From the NCBI GenBank assembly GCA_934655755.1, contig CAKUHA010000012.1, positions 1 through 46,385 of the forward strand: a stretch of DNA of 46,385 nucleotides, written 5' to 3'. Below are positions 42,521 through 46,385 of this stretch, in pieces (position 1 is the first letter of the stretch; each line of letters opens with the position of its first letter). A program made the translations under genes and the position numbers. A model generated the notes under the pieces. That model was given only the letters and a program-made list of their open reading frames with translations, did not search any database and was not told the DNA's origin. Source of the stretch: an uncultured Collinsella sp. GTDB lineage: Bacteria; Actinomycetota; Coriobacteriia; Coriobacteriales; Coriobacteriaceae.

Positions 42521-44776
42521 ATGCGTAATTCTGTATCCGACGTCACGGACGCCGAGATTCTGGACGAGACCCGCGAGGCCATGACCCAGGCTGCCTTCGA
42601 TGCCGCCGATGAGGCCAATGCTGCCCAAGCCGTCGAGTCCGCTACCGAGAGCCTGCCCGCCTTTGACGAGCTGGGCCTTTCGGACGAGATTCTCCGTGCT
42701 ATTGAGAACCTGGGCTACACGGCGCCGACGCCCGTGCAGGCCGGCTCGATTCCCGTGGTGCTCGAGGGTCGCGACCTGCTTGCCGCCGCTCAGACCGGCA
42801 CCGGCAAGACGGCCGCCTTTTTGCTGCCGACCATGAACAATCTGGAGCACATCGCTCCGCCCAAGCCCGTGCGCGAGCGTGGCGGCCGCAACCGCCGTCG
42901 CGGTGCTAAAAAGCCCGAGGGCAACGGCCGTGGCCCCGTGATGCTCGTCATCACCCCCACGCGCGAGCTTGCCCAGCAAATTGACGAGGTTGCGAGCAAA
43001 ATCGCCGACGTCACCGGCCATGTTGCCGTGACCGTCGTGGGCGGCGTGAGCTACAAGCCCCAGACCGCTGCCCTCAAGTACGGCTGCGACATCCTGGTCG
43101 CCACGCCGGGCCGTCTGGTCGATCTGATCGAGCAGGGCGCCTGCCACCTGGACGAGGTTAAGGTCCTGGTGCTCGACGAGGCTGATCGCATGCTCGACAT
43201 GGGCTTTTTGCCCGCCGTCCGCCGCATTGTGCGCGAGACGCCGGCCGAGCGCCAGACACTGCTGTTCTCGGCGACCCTCGACGAGGAGGCCGTGGGCGAG
43301 ATCACCGACCTGGTGAACGACCCGGCCCGCGTGGAGATCGCGCCGGCCACGTCGACCGCCGACACCGTCGACCAGTTTGTGTTCCCGGTGTCCATCGAGG
43401 CCAAGAACAACCTGCTGCCCGAGTTCCTCAAAAAGGAGGGCCCGGAGCGCACGATCGTCTTTATGCGCACCAAGCACCGCGCCGACAGCTGCTGCCGTCG
43501 TCTGGAGCGCAAGGGCATCAAGGCTGCCGCGATTCACGGCAACCGCAGCCAGGCCCAGCGCGAGCGCGCCCTTTCGGCCTTCCGCGACGGTACCGTCGAC
43601 GTGTTGGTGGCAACCGACGTGCTCGCCCGCGGCATCGACATTAGCGACGTGCGCTACGTCGTGAACTTTGACGTGCCGGCCGAGCCGACCGACTACATCC
43701 ACCGTATTGGCCGTACGGGCCGCGCCGGTGAGCTGGGCTGGGCCATTACGTTTGTGACCGAGCAGGACGTGGACGAGTTCTACGAGATCGAGAAGCTCAT
43801 GGACAAGACGGCCGACATCTACGAGGCCGGCGACCTGCATGTGGGTCCCAATCCGCCTGCGGTTGACCCCGAGCGCGACCCCGCGGCCTTTAAGGTGAAG
43901 AAGAAGACCAAGCGCGGCAAGTCCAAGAGCAAAAAGAAGCTTGAGCAGGCACGTCGCGACGGCAAGCGCAACGGCGATGACTACGGCGATGTGGCCGGTC
44001 GTTCCAACCGCGGTCGCGACGAGCGTCGCGGCGACGGCGAGCGTCCGAGCCGTCCCAAGCGCGGCGGCAAGACCCGCGTGCGCGAGGGCGTTCAGGCTCG
44101 CGTGGACGAGGCCGTGGAGAGCGTGGCCCGCGAGGTGGCTGCCGAGGAGCGCGGCGGTGCTGGTGCCGTCGAGCAGGCCCCGCGAGGCAACCGTGCCGAG
44201 CGCCGTGCCAAGCAGTTCCAGGGCGAGGCACATCGTCGTCGCCGCGAGGACGAGGACCGCGGCGGTCGTCGCCGTGTTGAGCGCGAGGACGAGGGCCGTG
44301 GCTCGCGCGGCGGCAAGCGTGGCTCGGGCGATCGTCGTCGTTCCGGTCGCAATGACGAGCGCGGTGGCCGTGATGAGCGCCGTGGCGGCGAGAGTCGTGG
44401 TTCGCGTGACGAGCGTGGTACCCGCGGCGGCAAGCGCTTTGACGAGCGCGGAGGCCGCGAGGGCGGCCGTGGCACTGAGCGTCGCGAGGGCGCCCGCGGC
44501 AACGGTGGTCGCAGTGGCGCCGGTCGTTCGAATGAGTCGCGCGATCGTCGCGACCCGCGTGCCAGTCGCGATCGTCGCGATGACTGGCGCAACTACGACG
44601 ATACCCGCGAAGAGCGTCGCGGCGGCTACCGTGGTGGTCGCGGCGGCAACCAGGCCGGCTCCCGTGGCGGCCGCGCCGGCGGTCGCGATAACCGTGGCAG
44701 CTATGGCAACAGCCGTGGCGGCAAGCGCGGCGGCAGCTCCCGTCGCCCCGGTGACGGCGGCGGCAAGCGCAAGTAG
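42521..44776 (+). CDS. DEAD-box RNA helicase with RGG-like tail
   Basis: This 751-residue ATP-dependent RNA helicase unwinds RNA in ribosome assembly or mRNA decay. The core has the Q motif (GYTAPTPVQAGSIP), AQTGTGKT at 90-97, PTRELAQQ, VLDEADRML, FSATLD, TDVLARGIDI and HRIGRTGRAG. The C-terminal 260 residues are a basic tail very rich in Arg, Gly, Asp and Glu (RDERRGG, GGRDNRG, ending GGKRK). This is longer than in most bacterial relatives, and similar to RGG tails that bind RNA. A short acidic N-terminal extension of about 45 residues precedes the core. The ATG at 42521 has AAGGA 11 bases upstream. A strong terminator follows. Confidence 0.97.
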   Translation: MRNSVSDVTDAEILDETREAMTQAAFDAADEANAAQAVESATESLPAFDELGLSDEILRAIENLGYTAPTPVQAGSIPVVLEGRDLLAAAQTGTGKTAAFLLPTMNNLEHIAPPKPVRERGGRNRRRGAKKPEGNGRGPVMLVITPTRELAQQIDEVASKIADVTGHVAVTVVGGVSYKPQTAALKYGCDILVATPGRLVDLIEQGACHLDEVKVLVLDEADRMLDMGFLPAVRRIVRETPAERQTLLFSATLDEEAVGEITDLVNDPARVEIAPATSTADTVDQFVFPVSIEAKNNLLPEFLKKEGPERTIVFMRTKHRADSCCRRLERKGIKAAAIHGNRSQAQRERALSAFRDGTVDVLVATDVLARGIDISDVRYVVNFDVPAEPTDYIHRIGRTGRAGELGWAITFVTEQDVDEFYEIEKLMDKTADIYEAGDLHVGPNPPAVDPERDPAAFKVKKKTKRGKSKSKKKLEQARRDGKRNGDDYGDVAGRSNRGRDERRGDGERPSRPKRGGKTRVREGVQARVDEAVESVAREVAAEERGGAGAVEQAPRGNRAERRAKQFQGEAHRRRREDEDRGGRRRVEREDEGRGSRGGKRGSGDRRRSGRNDERGGRDERRGGESRGSRDERGTRGGKRFDERGGREGGRGTERREGARGNGGRSGAGRSNESRDRRDPRASRDRRDDWRNYDDTREERRGGYRGGRGGNQAGSRGGRAGGRDNRGSYGNSRGGKRGGSSRRPGDGGGKRK

Positions 44777-44809
44777 CATACGCGTCGCACGCTAACGCGA
44801 GGCGAACCA

Positions 44810-44847
44810 AGGGCCCCGAGCAGGCAACGCTCGGGGCCCTTTTGTTT
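44810..44847 (+). terminator. Rho-independent terminator after the helicase
   Basis: A 12-bp stem AGGGCCCCGAGC/GCTCGGGGCCCT with a 7-base loop is followed by TTTTGTTT. Confidence 0.93.
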
Positions 44848-45395
44848 GCCGTATCCGACCGCTAGCTCAAACGTGATTTCCTCGGGAATGTGCCTGGAGG
44901 ATGCCGAGGCCCTTTGTTCCACGATGCGGCAATGGGTCCCCTGGGATGCGCCGTGCATTTTTTGGAATATTCTGCAGTTCGAGTTGGCTGCATACGATTC
45001 GGCATCGCCAATGGTGGCCTTCGGATGTTCCTAGCGAGCGTTTTTGAGCCAGATTTCAACGTTTTCCGGAGCAAAGGTGCGTCATTCTCGTTATATCGGG
45101 ACCCAAAATGATACGGCGCCCTACAGTTTGCCCGCCCGCGGCGGTGTTGGCGTGAGTGCGCTGCAGAATACTCCGTTTTTTGCACGGTCCGGGATGGGGT
45201 ACCTCAGGAGAACGCAACGGTATTCAGTAAATTTATGCAATCTGCAGCGGGAATTATGCAAAACGAAGAGGAAGGCAGCATGGGTTGGTGCATCGGGGTG
45301 CTTGGGGTGCCAAAACGGGGGCACCATGTGCCGTATACTCTGCCTGAATGTGAAAACGGCCTGGCCCGTTGCCAGGCGTAGGGGAGGGTGCCTCG
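44848..45395. other. Gene-free stretch before the EFR1 gene
   Basis: No convincing gene is seen here; the short frames lack ribosome sites and protein-like composition. Visible elements are two TTATGCAA boxes 21 bp apart (45233-45240 and 45254-45261) and a -10-like TATACT at 45334-45339. A GGCAC-CAT-GTGCC palindrome lies at 45320-45332, and CCTGGC-CCGTT-GCCAGG at 45360-45376 just before the ribosome site. These suggest a regulated promoter for the EFR1 gene. Confidence 0.5.
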
Positions 45396-46157
45396 ATGAG
45401 CGTATTCGAAATGGTGTTTAGCCCGACGGGCGGAACACGGAAGGTGTCTGGCCTTATGACTGAGGTACTGGGCGGGGATACCGTTACCATCGACCTGACG
45501 GATAGCGGGCTAGATTTCCGCGGGGTCTCGATGACGAAGGATGACGTGGCGGTTATTTCCGTGCCATCGTATGCCGGTAGGGTTCCGGCCGTGGTGGTCG
45601 ACCGTTTGGGCATGGTATGCGGCAACGGAGCTCGGGCCGTTCTGGTCTGTGTTTACGGAAACCGCGCATTTGAGGATACGCTCGTAGAGTTGGAAGACGT
45701 TGCGAAGCGTGCCGGATTTCGGGTGATTGCGGCAGTTTCTGCCATTGCTGAGCATTCCGTTGCTCGTCAGTTTGCTGCTGGGCGACCGGATGCGCAGGAC
45801 GTGGCGCAACTTGCAGAGTTTGCGCAGCGGATCCGGCAAAAGCTACTGGATGGGGATGCGTCCGAGCCCTTTATTCCCGGCAATCGTCCTTATAAACAAG
45901 CCGGAGGCCACAGCATGGTGCCCCAGGCAACGGAGGGCTGCGTCTCCTGCGGCGCATGCGCTGCAGCATGCCCTGTTCGTGCTATCGACAAGGACGATCA
46001 CAAGCAGGTAAATGGCGAGACGTGCATCTCCTGCATGCGTTGCATCTCCGTATGCCCGCAGAATACTCGCAAACTTGACCCTAACAAACTTGCTGTCGTT
46101 ACCCAGATGCTGAGCAAGGCTTGCGTCGAGCGCAGGGAATGCGAGCTCTTCATCTAG
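45396..46157 (+). CDS. EFR1-type flavodoxin/ferredoxin fusion protein
   Basis: This 253-residue cytoplasmic redox protein joins an N-terminal flavodoxin-like domain to a C-terminal double [4Fe-4S] ferredoxin domain. The FMN phosphate loop is SPTGGTRK at 9-16. The clusters are C182, C185, C188, C192 (CVSCGACAAACP) and C210, C213, C216, C220 (CISCMRCISVCP). The order and spacing fit the EFR1 family, common in gut anaerobes and thought to carry electrons between flavin and iron-sulfur partners. The ATG at 45396 has GGGGAGGG upstream; an earlier in-frame ATG at 45369 lacks one. It is a single gene in this window; its partner is not visible. Confidence 0.92.
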   Translation: MSVFEMVFSPTGGTRKVSGLMTEVLGGDTVTIDLTDSGLDFRGVSMTKDDVAVISVPSYAGRVPAVVVDRLGMVCGNGARAVLVCVYGNRAFEDTLVELEDVAKRAGFRVIAAVSAIAEHSVARQFAAGRPDAQDVAQLAEFAQRIRQKLLDGDASEPFIPGNRPYKQAGGHSMVPQATEGCVSCGACAAACPVRAIDKDDHKQVNGETCISCMRCISVCPQNTRKLDPNKLAVVTQMLSKACVERRECELFI

Positions 46158-46228
46158 CGCAAGCGAGATTGGTGCAATGGGGAGTGTCCCCGGGTGCCGG
46201 CAGGAAAGGAACGTCCCCAAGTGCTGCC

Positions 46229-46302
46229 AAAATACCGTTTATCGGAGAAAAAATACCGTTCGCCGTTCGCAATGGTTGTTCTGCTTTGGGCTTGTCTAGA
46301 AT
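46229..46302 (+). promoter_or_regulatory. Direct repeats and promoter-like site at the window end
   Basis: Two exact AAAATACCGTT copies (46229-46239 and 46250-46260) lie 21 bp apart. A possible -10 TAGAAT at 46297-46302 follows, with TGGTTG 18 bp before it. This may be the control region of a plus-strand gene beyond the window. The 46158-46385 stretch shows no gene. Confidence 0.4.
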
Positions 46303-46385
46303 AACCAGCGTAAAAAGAAATGCGGAAGGTTACCGAGTCCCTCGGACGTGGGCCTAACCAAAGTCTTTGAACGGATGTGTCTCTA

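Noticed and set aside
42455..44779. 774-aa minus-strand frame opposite the helicase gene
   Set aside because: The helicase has every DEAD-box motif; the opposite frame is Ala/Thr-rich shadow coding.
44862..45185. Possible 107-aa minus-strand gene in the gap before EFR1
   Set aside because: It has no ribosome site, odd composition and no domain.

Overview
The window is high-GC bacterial DNA. Long GC-rich genes, AGGAG-type ribosome sites and several proteins with short N-terminal zinc ribbons suggest a Gram-positive actinobacterium of the class Coriobacteriia, most likely Collinsella or a close relative. That placement is an inference from codon use and gene content; the window holds no rRNA or other marker gene.

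Layout. (1) 36-6220: gltB-gltD, glutamate synthase, closed by a strong terminator. (2) 6563-8607: a gene of unknown function, then a gene for an AbiEi-like/PD-(D/E)XK (DUF559-type) protein that lies between clusters of a striking 57-bp palindromic repeat. (3) 8912-10282: a metal-dependent amidohydrolase. (4) 10390-14093 (minus strand): a small membrane zinc-ribbon protein and a copper-resistance set (csoR, copZ, copA) with a recognisable CsoR-type operator/promoter. (5) 14671-41728: a 27-kb island of phospho-signalling and envelope genes: four Ser/Thr kinase-like proteins, one PP2C phosphatase, four FHA proteins, seven zinc-ribbon proteins (most of them membrane-anchored), an acidic repeat membrane protein and a 1355-residue surface protein. 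(6) 42521-44776: a DEAD-box RNA helicase with an RGG-like tail. (7) 45396-46157: an EFR1-type flavodoxin/ferredoxin fusion.

How the parts may work together. In the island, 23792-29849 reads as a compact operon (FHA, DUF6382-like/FHA, PP2C, kinase, acidic Thr-repeat membrane protein) with gaps of 3 to 42 bp. Several proteins carry repeated acidic-flanked Thr motifs (TTVLD, PTGVL, ETVVTLD) that could be phospho-Thr ligands for the FHA domains. A palindrome, GTTGCGCAAC or a close variant, lies 60-102 bp upstream of seven island genes and suggests one shared regulator that is not encoded here. Two sister kinases carry twin-arginine motifs in front of their single membrane segment, suggesting Tat-dependent export of their sensor domains.

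The palindromic repeat is the other notable system. Fifteen 57-bp units (16-bp arm, 25-bp centre, 16-bp arm) repeat every 80-82 bp, in arrays of 3+2 (around the nuclease-like gene), 5 and 5. The two five-unit arrays bracket the signalling island. No tRNA, rRNA, insertion sequence, CRISPR array or replication origin was recognised.
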